Origin: a virus
Strand: one strand, 5' to 3'
Virus record (IMG/VR): IMGVR_UViG_3300034061_000589
Coordinates: 1-34,475 of that record
Length of the DNA: 34,475 nt
In this document: piece after piece, positions 1 through 7,400 of the stretch
Layout: every line of letters begins with the position of its first letter
Numbering within the stretch: position 1 is the stretch's first letter
Program-made: the position numbers and the translations under genes
The notes under the pieces: model-generated
Database searches by the model: none
Seen by the model: the letters and a program-made list of their open reading frames with translations, nothing else
What the model was told of the DNA's origin: nothing

Positions 1-202
1 TCATTTTCTACACTCCTAGTTGCATAAGCGTTATTGCTTATGTGTGTAGTATATGGTTATGCAGGCCCTGTGTCAACACTTATTTTAAAAAAAGATTTGT
101 TTATAAATCAATAACTTAGCGGCGTTGAAGATTGCGTATTTTGGTGTGATGTTCAATTTCTAGTAGAGTGAATGCAGCCACAGTATCCTGTAGAAGTCGT
201 AC
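1..202. repeat. Terminal redundancy, left copy (matches 34274-34475)
   Basis: This segment repeats at the right end of the window with two mismatches: A at 128 versus C at 34401, and A at 165 versus T at 34438. It holds the start codon, 5' hairpin and promoter of the gene at 34005-34277, and the 3' part of the gene at 116-316. The first mismatch is synonymous in that small gene and the second changes Leu to Gln. The overlap implies a circular map of about 34,273 bp. Confidence 0.95.
23..76 (-). promoter_or_regulatory. Promoter and 5' hairpin of the gene at 34005-34277 (left copy)
   Basis: On the minus strand a TTGACA -35 (71-76) and a TATACT -10 (48-53) are separated by 17 nt. A CATAAGC/GCTTATG hairpin (23-42) sits where the transcript should start. 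In the circular genome this drives the gene whose ATG is at window positions 2-4. Confidence 0.75.
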
Positions 203-316
203 TCGTTGATATAATTCGCTGTTACTTAATATATGTTGGCTACGAGTTATATCATCGAGGTCTTCCCATAACTCGGTTAATAAACCAGTTATTTTAGGTG
301 TTAGTTCTTTATTCAT
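116..316 (-). CDS. Small hydrophilic protein, probably from a leaderless mRNA
   Basis: A 66-residue protein beginning MNKELTPK and ending in basic residues (NLQRR). It is predicted mostly helical and has no family I recognise. I chose the ATG at 316 because a perfect minus-strand promoter (TTGACA at 348-353, TATAAT at 325-330, 17-nt spacer) places the transcript start at about 316-318, leaving no room for a ribosome binding site. An in-frame GTG at 322 would give 68 residues but lies upstream of the expected transcript start. The gene is the last of the early cluster that wraps round from the right end of the window; a partial second copy lies at 34389-34475 and differs at one residue. Confidence 0.7.
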   Translation of the reverse strand: MNKELTPKITGLLTELWEDLDDITRSQHILSNSELYQRVRLLQDTVAAFTLLEIEHHTKIRNLQRR

Positions 317-324
317 ATTCACAT

Positions 325-353
325 ATTATACTCTCTAGATAGTGCGATGTCAA
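325..353 (-). promoter_or_regulatory. Consensus sigma70 promoter for the gene at 116-316
   Basis: On the minus strand TTGACA (348-353) and TATAAT (325-330) are separated by exactly 17 nt, matching the bacterial housekeeping consensus at all 12 positions. The expected start site falls on or next to the ATG at 316, so the message would be leaderless. Confidence 0.85.
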
Positions 354-950
354 GTAATAAGTGCTGGCGCACTTAACGCAACTGCGAACAAACGCTTCGT
401 TTCACTTCGCATTTGCTTCTTGTTGCTATTGACTTACGTCATCTAGAAACAAAAACAAACAATATTGATTGATTTGATGATAGCAAGTGGAAAGTCAGAA
501 GGAACCTGTTACAAGGTTCCTTTTAAAAAAGACTTGATGATTAGCCGTCTAAGTCCTTCGGAAGTAGGTATTTTGTTTATACACTCAATGCAAGGGACCT
601 CACGCTCATTCCCTACCTACCGTGGCATGCTTCTCAGCACTAGCAAGTTCGTTACCTTATATCTTGCCTGTTTATGCACTATCGGAGTGTTCGCGATCAA
701 CAGCAATTGATCTATAACAACCCGTTGAGTATCCTGTTTCTCACTCTCAAACCCCAGTGGGGGTGGATCATTATGTTGCGTGTGCTCTTTTCAGGGAGCC
801 TTTTTCACAGCGGTATTACAAACTGGCCCGCCAACCTTATGTGCTGTACTAATAGGAGATTTAGGTGTTTTGCCCGGTCTCCTACTACTACTTATACAAT
901 CTGTCTAAAAACCCGGCTAAAACAGGCTATTTTTACATAAATGACTAAAT
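340..950. ncRNA. Putative large structured non-coding RNA, class unassigned
   Basis: This stretch of about 600 nt has no reading frame with protein-like composition but is dense in perfect inverted repeats. Helices: 358-364/369-375; 383-388/406-411 enclosing 390-394/398-402; 423-429/480-486 enclosing 430-433/438-441; 497-507/514-524 (11 bp with one G-U); 564-570/614-620 enclosing 594-597/610-613; 643-647/663-667; 677-680/686-689; 695-700/707-712; 751-755/760-764; 784-787/796-799; and 853-859/878-884. The strand is uncertain. For the minus strand: a weak TATAAG -10 at 891-896, a GTAA tetraloop at 434-437, and an exit hairpin (358-375) followed by a U-rich run. For the plus strand only a weak TATACT near 327-332 is seen. 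Size and phage context recall GOLLD or ROOL RNAs, but I cannot confirm either. No tRNA is visible here. Confidence 0.6.
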
Positions 951-952
951 AC

Positions 953-980
953 TTGACATAAGCAATAACTATGCTATAAT
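953..980 (+). promoter_or_regulatory. Consensus extended -10 promoter for the plus-strand operon
   Basis: TTGACA (953-958) and TATAAT (975-980) are separated by 16 nt, and TGC precedes the -10 as an extended -10 element. The transcript should start near 987, just before the GGAG ribosome binding site at 990-993 and the ATG at 1000. Confidence 0.9.
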
Positions 981-999
981 GTAAAACATGGAGATTTAA

Positions 1000-1482
1000 A
1001 TGGCTAAAAAACCCTATCCGTATGTACCTAAAAAGGTAAGAACAAATACAAAGTTTTTTCAAAAATGGGGCATACTTGCACATGACTTAGCAAAAGAAGA
1101 AGGTGTAACACCCGATGCTATTCATATGCGTGTATTGAACTATGGCACACCTTTTCAGCGTAAAAAGTTACCTACAATGTGTGAAGTAATGACAGGCAAG
1201 ACATCAATTCAAATTGCACATGAGTTGAATGTTACACCAATTAGTGTATATGAACGACTACGAAAAGTTGGTGATGCATACTATGAAAGTCAGCATGGCG
1301 CAGGCGTAGCGTTGCGTGGAAGACAAACAGCAGAACATCATTGGACTAAAACTAGTCAAGGTGGTTTAAAACAAGGTTGTAAATTTGGTTGGCTAAGTCC
1401 ACGCCATCCAGATTACTTGACTTGGCGTTACAAACTAATTCAACAGCATTGTCCAACATCAGGCGATCCAGAGGAGAAATAA
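1000..1482 (+). CDS. Putative DNA-binding protein with two helix-turn-helix-like segments
   Basis: A 160-residue basic protein. Two stretches look like repeated helix-turn-helix units: residues 26-50 (AKEEGVTPDAIHMRVLNYG) and 68-92 (SIQIAHELNVTPISVYERL). Each has the pattern 'xIAxELxVTPxxVxxRLxKxGxxY', and a linker with PFQRKKLP lies between them. The C-terminal third is rich in His, Trp and Arg (GWLSPRHPDYLTWRYK) and unassigned. It is the first gene of the only sizeable plus-strand operon, behind a consensus promoter and a GGAG site 6 nt before the ATG. It runs opposite to the structural genes, so a regulatory role is a reasonable inference but unproven. I do not recognise a named family. 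Confidence 0.85.
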   Translation: MAKKPYPYVPKKVRTNTKFFQKWGILAHDLAKEEGVTPDAIHMRVLNYGTPFQRKKLPTMCEVMTGKTSIQIAHELNVTPISVYERLRKVGDAYYESQHGAGVALRGRQTAEHHWTKTSQGGLKQGCKFGWLSPRHPDYLTWRYKLIQQHCPTSGDPEEK

Positions 1483-1483
1483 A

Positions 1484-1945
1484 ATGAATATGGCTGAATT
1501 TTTTGAAGTAGAACAAGTTGCCTTGCCCACAGAAAGAACTATTGAATATAGTCTAGGACACAACACTGGCACTACACAGTATATTAGAATTAAATGGCGA
1601 CGAGATGAATTGCTAATCAGAGAAATATCTCGAGCATTCTTAGATCATGTACGCATCAACAAAGATAACAATGCAGATCAAAAATACATCTATGATGAAG
1701 TTTACAACAAACCAAACAAAGACTTGCCTAAGCCAGACTTCAAACGCACAGGTATCAAACACAATACCTATGCTAGTTTTGTAAATGGTATTGAAGATAA
1801 CTTTGCAGATACCACACGCCATTACACACTAAAGCAATGGCCACATGTAATTGATATTGCTAACATTGCTGTTGAATATTTCAACAATGTGCATCCTGGT
1901 TACTTTGGTAAACCATTGCTACCATTTAAAGCCGTACGCAAATAA
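1484..1945 (+). CDS. Conserved-looking hypothetical protein, second gene of plus operon
   Basis: A 153-residue soluble protein of unknown function. Its ATG lies 1 nt after the stop of the upstream gene, behind a strong GAGGAG site inside that gene's last codons, so the two are translationally coupled. It has a mixed charged and aromatic composition, a basic segment IRIKWRRDELLIREISRAFL near residues 34-53, and a C-terminal half rich in Tyr, Phe and His (HYTLKQWPHVIDIANIAVEYF). There is no signal peptide or membrane segment. Expression together with the helix-turn-helix-like protein suggests a shared early or regulatory role. An imperfect hairpin follows the stop at once. Confidence 0.8.
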   Translation: MNMAEFFEVEQVALPTERTIEYSLGHNTGTTQYIRIKWRRDELLIREISRAFLDHVRINKDNNADQKYIYDEVYNKPNKDLPKPDFKRTGIKHNTYASFVNGIEDNFADTTRHYTLKQWPHVIDIANIAVEYFNNVHPGYFGKPLLPFKAVRK

Positions 1946-1948
1946 GGA

Positions 1949-1977
1949 AACCCCCCTAGCGTGATGCTAGAGGGGTT
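1949..1977. terminator. Hairpin between convergent transcription units
   Basis: Arms 1949-1960 and 1966-1977 form an AACCCC...CTAGC / GCTAG...GGGGTT stem with one C-A mismatch and a GTGAT loop. It begins 3 nt after the stop at 1943-1945. The leftward side is followed by a U-rich stretch (TTTCCTTATT on the minus strand), so it may stop minus-strand transcripts better than plus-strand ones. It lies where the plus operon and the minus-strand late genes converge. Confidence 0.7.
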
Positions 1978-2015
1978 ACCGGACTTCAAATTATATGGCT
2001 GTATTTTTTGAAAGC

Positions 2016-2089
2016 GTAGAGTTAAGAATAATTTTAAAAGATTTTAGGAGGCCTTAGCAACAGTTCCTAACTCTACACATTTATTTATA
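2016..2089 (-). ncRNA. Candidate small structured RNA behind a TATAAATA box
   Basis: GTAGAGTTA (2016-2024) and TAACTCTAC (2068-2076) form a perfect 9-bp inverted repeat closing a 43-nt interior. An alternative inner pairing, TTAGGA with TCCTAA, also exists. TATAAATA on the minus strand (2082-2089) lies just upstream and would start a transcript at the first base-paired nucleotides. No gene lies in 1946-2112. It could be a small RNA, a processed 3' end of the late transcript, or a cruciform. Confidence 0.35.
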
Positions 2090-2112
2090 CATAATGTGGT
2101 AAAATGCATGAG

Positions 2113-2421
2113 TTAACGATTTAATTCACGCCTTACCCAAGCCAATGCAGCCGGACCACCCCAAAGGTAATACGCTTGTATTGCTTTGCTGGTTTCTAAG
2201 TCTAAACCTTTTGCACGAGCCTGTTTGTAATCTGATTCTGCTCTGCTTAGATAACTGTGCATACGCAATAGTGTGCCTGCACTGATGTTGTCACCATTTG
2301 CCAATTGATTTGCTCGTGCTAGCCCAACCAGTGTGCCGGCTTTACGACTTGGTGGCACATTATCTCTTGCAGCCAGTGCCCGGCGTGCGGCTTGCTGTAC
2401 TTCTTTAGGTGCTACTGGCAT
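2113..2421 (-). CDS. Phage protein with AR-x-LANG...LWGG type domain, function unknown
   Basis: A 102-residue protein starting MPVAPKEVQQAARRAL. I chose the ATG at 2421 because it overlaps the stop of the holin-like gene upstream (TAATG). It resembles a small domain seen alone or at the end of head proteins in many environmental phages: an N-terminal Ala/Arg-rich helix, then VGLARANQLANGDNIS, RMHSYLSRAE and a C-terminal YYLWGGPAALAWVRREL. The function of that domain is not known to me. It is the last minus-strand gene of the late region and follows a membrane protein, so a link to lysis is possible, but no catalytic motif of a known endolysin is visible. Confidence 0.75.
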   Translation of the reverse strand: MPVAPKEVQQAARRALAARDNVPPSRKAGTLVGLARANQLANGDNISAGTLLRMHSYLSRAESDYKQARAKGLDLETSKAIQAYYLWGGPAALAWVRRELNR

Positions 2422-2672
2422 TACATTATTCCGCTTACTACTATGCCCACTAGTGTGGTAACTACCAAACCAACCACCAACCAAAGACGCTCATCAAGTT
2501 TGTCAAAGCGTTCTTTGATTTCTACTTTAGTTTCTTTTAGAGCAATGTCTAGATTATCAATGTCCTGTGCAATATGCACAAGGTGATTGTTCTTAATTAC
2601 ATCAATCTCTTGATGTATTTTTTCAAGTTGATACTTGTGTTCATTATTGATATTTGGTTGTGGACGACGCAT
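2421..2672 (-). CDS. Holin-like membrane protein (coiled coil plus one TM segment)
   Basis: An 83-residue protein with a charged, heptad-like N-terminal region (roughly residues 11-62, ending KERFDKLDERL) and a single C-terminal hydrophobic segment (LWLVVGLVVTTLVGIVVSGI). This layout matches small XhlA-like and other holin-class proteins that oligomerise in the inner membrane. Its position beside the last late gene fits a lysis role, but small phage membrane proteins are easily mis-assigned. The ribosome binding site is weak (GAGA about 8 nt upstream). Its stop overlaps the next start, indicating coupling. Confidence 0.65.
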   Translation of the reverse strand: MRRPQPNINNEHKYQLEKIHQEIDVIKNNHLVHIAQDIDNLDIALKETKVEIKERFDKLDERLWLVVGLVVTTLVGIVVSGIM

Positions 2673-2683
2673 AGTTTTTCTCT

Positions 2684-3028
2684 TTATAGTTTACTTCTTA
2701 TTTCTGTAAGTTCACGTCTACTCTGTTGTATAAGGCAAGGCTTTGGTGTGCCATTTACACCATAATTAGGTGTACTCCACAACCATTCATATTCGCCCTC
2801 ATCTCTACTCTTGCATAACTTTTTTAATTTACGCTTGTTGAGGTCGAATATGTAAACACGGGCTTTGTATTTGCCCAAGGGTAATATTTCTTTTGTCTTA
2901 ACTATGTCAATGAGGTCTTTTTGCCAAGCGGCATAACTCCAAGGACAGTCTTGACGTATTCTATAGAAATATTCTGCCCAGTTAACGCTTTTTTGGCTTT
3001 GACATTGGTTTTGGTTTACCTCGTCCAC
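2684..3028 (-). CDS. Hypothetical protein, GTG start
   Basis: A 114-residue protein with Trp- and Tyr-rich segments (NWAEYFYRIRQDCPWSYAAW) and a Lys-rich middle (LNKRKLKKLCKS). No family is recognised and there is no membrane segment. No ATG is available near the N-terminus; the GTG at 3028 has an AGGAAAAGG site upstream and is the best start. The first 47 nt overlap the 28-residue basic peptide gene at 2982-3068 in another frame. It lies between the fibre region and the holin-like gene, so it is probably expressed late. Confidence 0.65.
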   Translation of the reverse strand: MDEVNQNQCQSQKSVNWAEYFYRIRQDCPWSYAAWQKDLIDIVKTKEILPLGKYKARVYIFDLNKRKLKKLCKSRDEGEYEWLWSTPNYGVNGTPKPCLIQQSRRELTEIRSKL

Positions 3029-3068
3029 GACCTTTTCCTTTACCCATTGGTTTTGTTTTAATTTTCAT
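2982..3068 (-). CDS. Very basic 28-residue peptide
   Basis: A short reading frame, MKIKTKPMGKGKGRGRG followed by KPKPMSKPKKR and stop, almost entirely Lys, Arg, Gly and Pro. It has one of the best ribosome binding sites in the window (AGGAG, 7 nt before the ATG at 3068) and starts 1 nt before the end of the gene at 3070-3294. It overlaps the start of the next gene. The composition suggests nucleic-acid or membrane binding, but nothing more can be said. It could alternatively be a leader that aids translation of the downstream gene. Confidence 0.55.
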   Translation of the reverse strand: MKIKTKPMGKGKGRGRGKPKPMSKPKKR

Positions 3069-3069
3069 G

Positions 3070-3294
3070 TTACTTCTCCTTGTTGTTGTAATATTCTGTT
3101 AGTTCAGTGTTGTGTTCTTCGGCTGTGATAGGAATCCATTGACTTCCATCCCAACGCCAAAACTGATTAAAGATATCTCTGTCATCTGGTGGTGTTAATA
3201 CAAGTGTATAACCCCAATCAGGGTTACTGGTGTCATCTGTTGCGCCACCATATACACCTGTGGTTTTAAGATACATTTGATAATATTGACTCAT
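3070..3294 (-). CDS. Small acidic protein downstream of the fibre genes
   Basis: A 74-residue acidic protein (MSQYYQMYLKTTGVYGG...) with a WRWDGSQWIPI motif near residues 47-57. It begins 1 nt after the TAA of the propeller-repeat gene, with AAGG upstream, so the two are coupled. Small Trp-rich proteins directly after fibre genes are often fibre accessory or assembly factors; that is an inference from position only. Confidence 0.65.
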   Translation of the reverse strand: MSQYYQMYLKTTGVYGGATDDTSNPDWGYTLVLTPPDDRDIFNQFWRWDGSQWIPITAEEHNTELTEYYNNKEK

Positions 3295-3295
3295 G

Positions 3296-4444
3296 TTAAC
3301 CTTCCATATTGCTAAATGAACTTAATTGGAAATTAGCAGCAAAGTCACCACTATCACCTGTGCCAGGCACAGTGGTTACGCTAATATGTGTATTTGCAGT
3401 TGCACTGGGTAATGTAAGTAATTTATTATTAACAAACATCACACCACCTCTACTCGCACCTGTAGGCATATAACTTACAGGTTGTGTAAATGTATTTGCA
3501 GTAACATCAATGAACATAGGATTGTTTTGTCCAGCAGCGTAAACATTGCCATCTGGACCCATGCAACCACCAATAGTTTTAGATCCGCCAGAACCCATAG
3601 TTGTCATAATATTTGCTGTGGGATTTAGCACACGCACACCGGTTGTGTTGTTGTGGATAGTAAAATAAACATTACCATTTTTACCATTTGCAGCACCTTG
3701 AGTGCTTTGACTCATATTAGTAGTTATACCATAATTGTTGCTGCTTAAAACATTATTAGTTACATCCATGCGTAACACATGCACATTCACATAAGGGCCA
3801 AAATACACATTTCCATCTTTGATACTTCTAACACCAGCAATATTTCTTGCTGCTGTGGATCCACTCAATATACCATAAGTGCTGGTAAATGCTGTATTTG
3901 CTGTGGTATTGATTACCAACATGTCCGATTGGCCAATAGCATAAATTTTACCATTTGCTGCTACTGCGGTAAAGTATTTTTTATTACTTAAACTTACGCC
4001 CCAATCCTGCAAACTGTAAGAACTATTTGCTGGATCAGCAACCAATACCTTGTTGTGATCATATGGTGGCCAATAGATTTTACCATCATCACCTAAACAC
4101 CCACCAACAAAATTATTAGTTGCTGCTGCGCTTAAATTTAGACCTGTATTGGCTTCTCTAAATGATAATGTTCTAGGATCTATTTCTAAAATAGTATTAG
4201 CACGCTTGGCACTGGGACACATGTAAACATTTCCATTTGTAGGAAATGCTACACCTGCTCTGTAAGCATCTTGTGCGCTCCATATGGTTCCACCTAGTGC
4301 AACACTATTTGTTAATGTTCTAGTTCCTGTTGAAACCCAATTGGCTACACCGGCATTGGCTTCTGCAGGCGTCATGTTATACCACTGTGGTGTAGGTGTA
4401 ACACTTATAGACGCATTAACAAAGCCTCCGCGTGCGCTAAACAT
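3296..4444 (-). CDS. Putative receptor-binding protein with propeller-like repeats
   Basis: A 382-residue protein made mostly of repeats of about 45-50 residues, each with a core like GGCLGDDGKIYWPPY, AVAANGKIYAIGQ or GGCMGPDGNVYAAGQ followed by V-x-D/N-P/T. This pattern (a glycine turn, then DGK/N-I/V-Y-x-x-P/G) is typical of beta-propeller blades. The same repeats form the C-terminal half of the 633-residue protein at 13095-14996, so the two are paralogous in part. Its ATG overlaps the stop of the giant fibre gene (TAATG). The context suggests a tip or adhesin at the distal end of the tail fibre. Confidence 0.75.
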   Translation of the reverse strand: MFSARGGFVNASISVTPTPQWYNMTPAEANAGVANWVSTGTRTLTNSVALGGTIWSAQDAYRAGVAFPTNGNVYMCPSAKRANTILEIDPRTLSFREANTGLNLSAAATNNFVGGCLGDDGKIYWPPYDHNKVLVADPANSSYSLQDWGVSLSNKKYFTAVAANGKIYAIGQSDMLVINTTANTAFTSTYGILSGSTAARNIAGVRSIKDGNVYFGPYVNVHVLRMDVTNNVLSSNNYGITTNMSQSTQGAANGKNGNVYFTIHNNTTGVRVLNPTANIMTTMGSGGSKTIGGCMGPDGNVYAAGQNNPMFIDVTANTFTQPVSYMPTGASRGGVMFVNNKLLTLPSATANTHISVTTVPGTGDSGDFAANFQLSSFSNMEG

Positions 4445-7400
4445 TATGCATAGCCCTTGCTGAGTGCTGCAAACACAGTTGTGCCATCTGTAAAGAAGTT
4501 TACAATGTCAATGGTATTTGCTGCGGTGCTTAGTGTCTTTGATGCACCAGCAAATTTCCATGCACTGGTTACAGTTAACAGTCTACTGCCAGTTCCATCT
4601 TGTGTAATGATCAGCGTGCCACTTGCACCAACGCCTGCATTGCTTAGTGCAATGTTGCTGATGTTGCCATTAGCAGTCATTGCAAAGATTGAACCATTTG
4701 CCATGTTAAGCGTAATGTTACCACTGGTTGTGCCTAGGTCAACACGGGTCTCTTGGAACTGTTTGAGCGTAATGTTTGATGATTGAACAGCACTTACAAC
4801 TCTTGCATTGCTGAAGTATAAGTTTGCGCCTTCAACTAAATCTGTAGTTGTCTTTGTTGTTAACCATGCATTGCTATTGGTGTTTGCACGGTCAGTGGTA
4901 AAGTATAAGTTTGTACCTTCAGCAAGATCAGTTGTGCTGGTAGCCATGTTATAGAATGTGCTATTACCATTATTAAACTTCCAAGTATCTGTTGCTTCAT
5001 CCCATAGTAGGAATGCAGTATCAGCACCTGTTGGTCTTAGAACACCAAAGCCAGCATTATTATTTGTTGCGCTACCAACATTAAAATACATACCGGTAGC
5101 ATTTGTACCAAGTGTACCATCATAAACTTGTAAACTTACATTAGTTGTACCATGTACTGTAACACTATTGGCTCTTAGCGTACCTGCTGTGTTAATATTG
5201 CCTTGGTATGCACCAATTGCAGAGTTTGCTCTTGTTGTTGTAAAGTATAGGTTAGCACCTTCTGGAACAATTGATGTGTTCAATAAGGTTGTTACTGCAA
5301 CATTGCTGCTGTTACCAATAAACACATTGCCATTGTTTAAGTTTGGTGTTGAGTTTTCTGCAACAACATTAACAATGCCGCCACCTTGTGATGCATTAAC
5401 ACGAGTTACAACACCTAGGCCTTGAATAATTCTATTCTCGCCAGTGGGTGCAACATTAGCATAACCACCGCCAACTGCAACATAAAGTTGATCGCCAGCA
5501 GCGAAAGCACTGGTGTCAACACCACTAATTCTACCGATTACAATTGCACGACCTTCTGCATCATTGGCTAGGCTTGTTGCAAGAATACCAACACAAGGCA
5601 TTGTAGCAGCATTGCCAGCATCACATGCAGCAACATGCAGCACGTCAGCAGTTACACCGCCTGTTGCAAACACTGGTGTGCCTTTGGCTAATGTGCCACC
5701 GCTTTTGTTGATAACCTTTTCTTCTACTGTGTCTGCTCTTACATCAGTTAGGTCACTGCCATCACCTGTAAACGCACCAGCAGTAATTGTGCCTGTGGTA
5801 TTGATATTGCCTTGGTATGCACCAATTGCAGTATTTGCGCGAGCAGAGGTATAATATAAATTAGTGCCTTCATCAATATCACTGGTAGTAATATTGTCTT
5901 GTATAAATGCATTTACGCGAGTGTTGCTGTAATAGAAGTTTGTGCTGCCTTCAGCAACATCATCGCTGTCTAGAACAACTACTCCTGTTTGACCATTTAC
6001 ACTGGTAACATTAGCAGTTAGACTTGCTAGATTGGCTGCAACTAGATAACCTGCATCGTTTGTAAATGCACTTACATTTGTTGGAACATTAGCAAGACTG
6101 TTATAGTTTACACCTAATGCATCTACATATGCTTTGTTTACGCGAGTATCGATTGCAGCATTTGCTCTTGTATCGGTATAATAAAGATTTGTGCCTTCTG
6201 CTACATCAGATGTTGATGTTGCTAGATTATAATAAGTTGTGCCATCATTGGTAAATGTCCAACTGTCACTTTGCTCATTCCATTTCAATTCTGTATTTGC
6301 AAAGCCGGGTCTGTTGCTGACAATCTGCACATTTGCAGGGCTTGCAGCATTTGCGTTTAGAACAATGGTTTGATCGCGTACATACAAGTCTTCAACATTT
6401 TGCACATTGATGTTACCTGTGGCGTTGATGTTACCGTTTACAGTTAAGTTACCACCTACTGTTAGTGGAACTGTGGCAATGTGTGCAACTACATTGCTGT
6501 TTGCTCTTGCTGCTGTAAAATATAAGTTACCATTTTCAGGTATGTTACTAGTATCTAGACTTACAACACCGGCTTGCCCGTTTACACTAGTAACATTAGC
6601 AGTTAGGCTTGCTAGGTTAGCAGCAACTAGATACCCTGCATCATTTGTAAATGCACTTACATTAGTTGGTGTATTTGCTAGGCTTGTGTAACTGATAGCC
6701 AGTGTCTCAACAAAACTCTTTGTAACACGGTTATCAATTGCGGTATTAGCACGGTTAGTTGTAAAGTATAGGTTAGCACCTTCAGCAATATCACTAGTTG
6801 TGATATTGTTTTGAATAAATGCATTTACTCTTGTATTAGAGTAATAAAGATTTGTGCCTTCAGTAACCTGTGTGGTTGTTAGACCAGTTATTTGACTACC
6901 ATCACCTTGGAAATTTCCTGCGCCAACAATACCTGTTGTGGAAATATTCCCACCACTAATGTTTGCAGTTGTGCTAATATTTGCACTTGATATAATTGCT
7001 GCGTTATATGAACTTAATCTTGTGCCAATTGCACTATTTGCTCTATCAGTTGTAAAGTATAGATTTGTGCCTTCAGTAACCTGTGTGCTTACTAGGCCAA
7101 ATACATTAGCGCCAGTAATTGCAGTTATTTGCACGCCGTTTCCGAGTAATTGACCAGCGTTAATATTGCCCACTGTAATGTTACCCGCATTTATATTACC
7201 AGGTGTGCTAATTGCGCCTTGGTATGCACCAATTGCAGTATTTGCACGATCAGAGGTATAATATAAGTTTGTGCCTTCTGCAATATTACTTGTATTCAGC
7301 GTTACAACACCTGTTTGACCATTTACACTTACAACATTAGCAGTTGCAGTTGTGATAAAGCCACTGTCATTTACAAGATTACTTGTATGTGTTGGAATAA

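Noticed and set aside
500-527. Rho-independent terminator at GGAACCT...AGGTTCC followed by TTTT
   Set aside because: The four T residues pair with upstream A and G bases to extend the stem and are followed by A residues, so there is no free U tract. It is better read as an 11-bp helix of the RNA.
465-940. Plus-strand open frames at 465-710 and 674-940
   Set aside because: Their residues are unlike any soluble or membrane protein pattern, they have no ribosome sites, and they cross several strong hairpins. The stretch is better explained as RNA.
2982-3028. Programmed frameshift from the basic peptide into the 114-residue gene at A AAA AAG
   Set aside because: The heptamer is in phase for a -1 shift, but the downstream gene is in the +1 frame, so slippage would not reach it.
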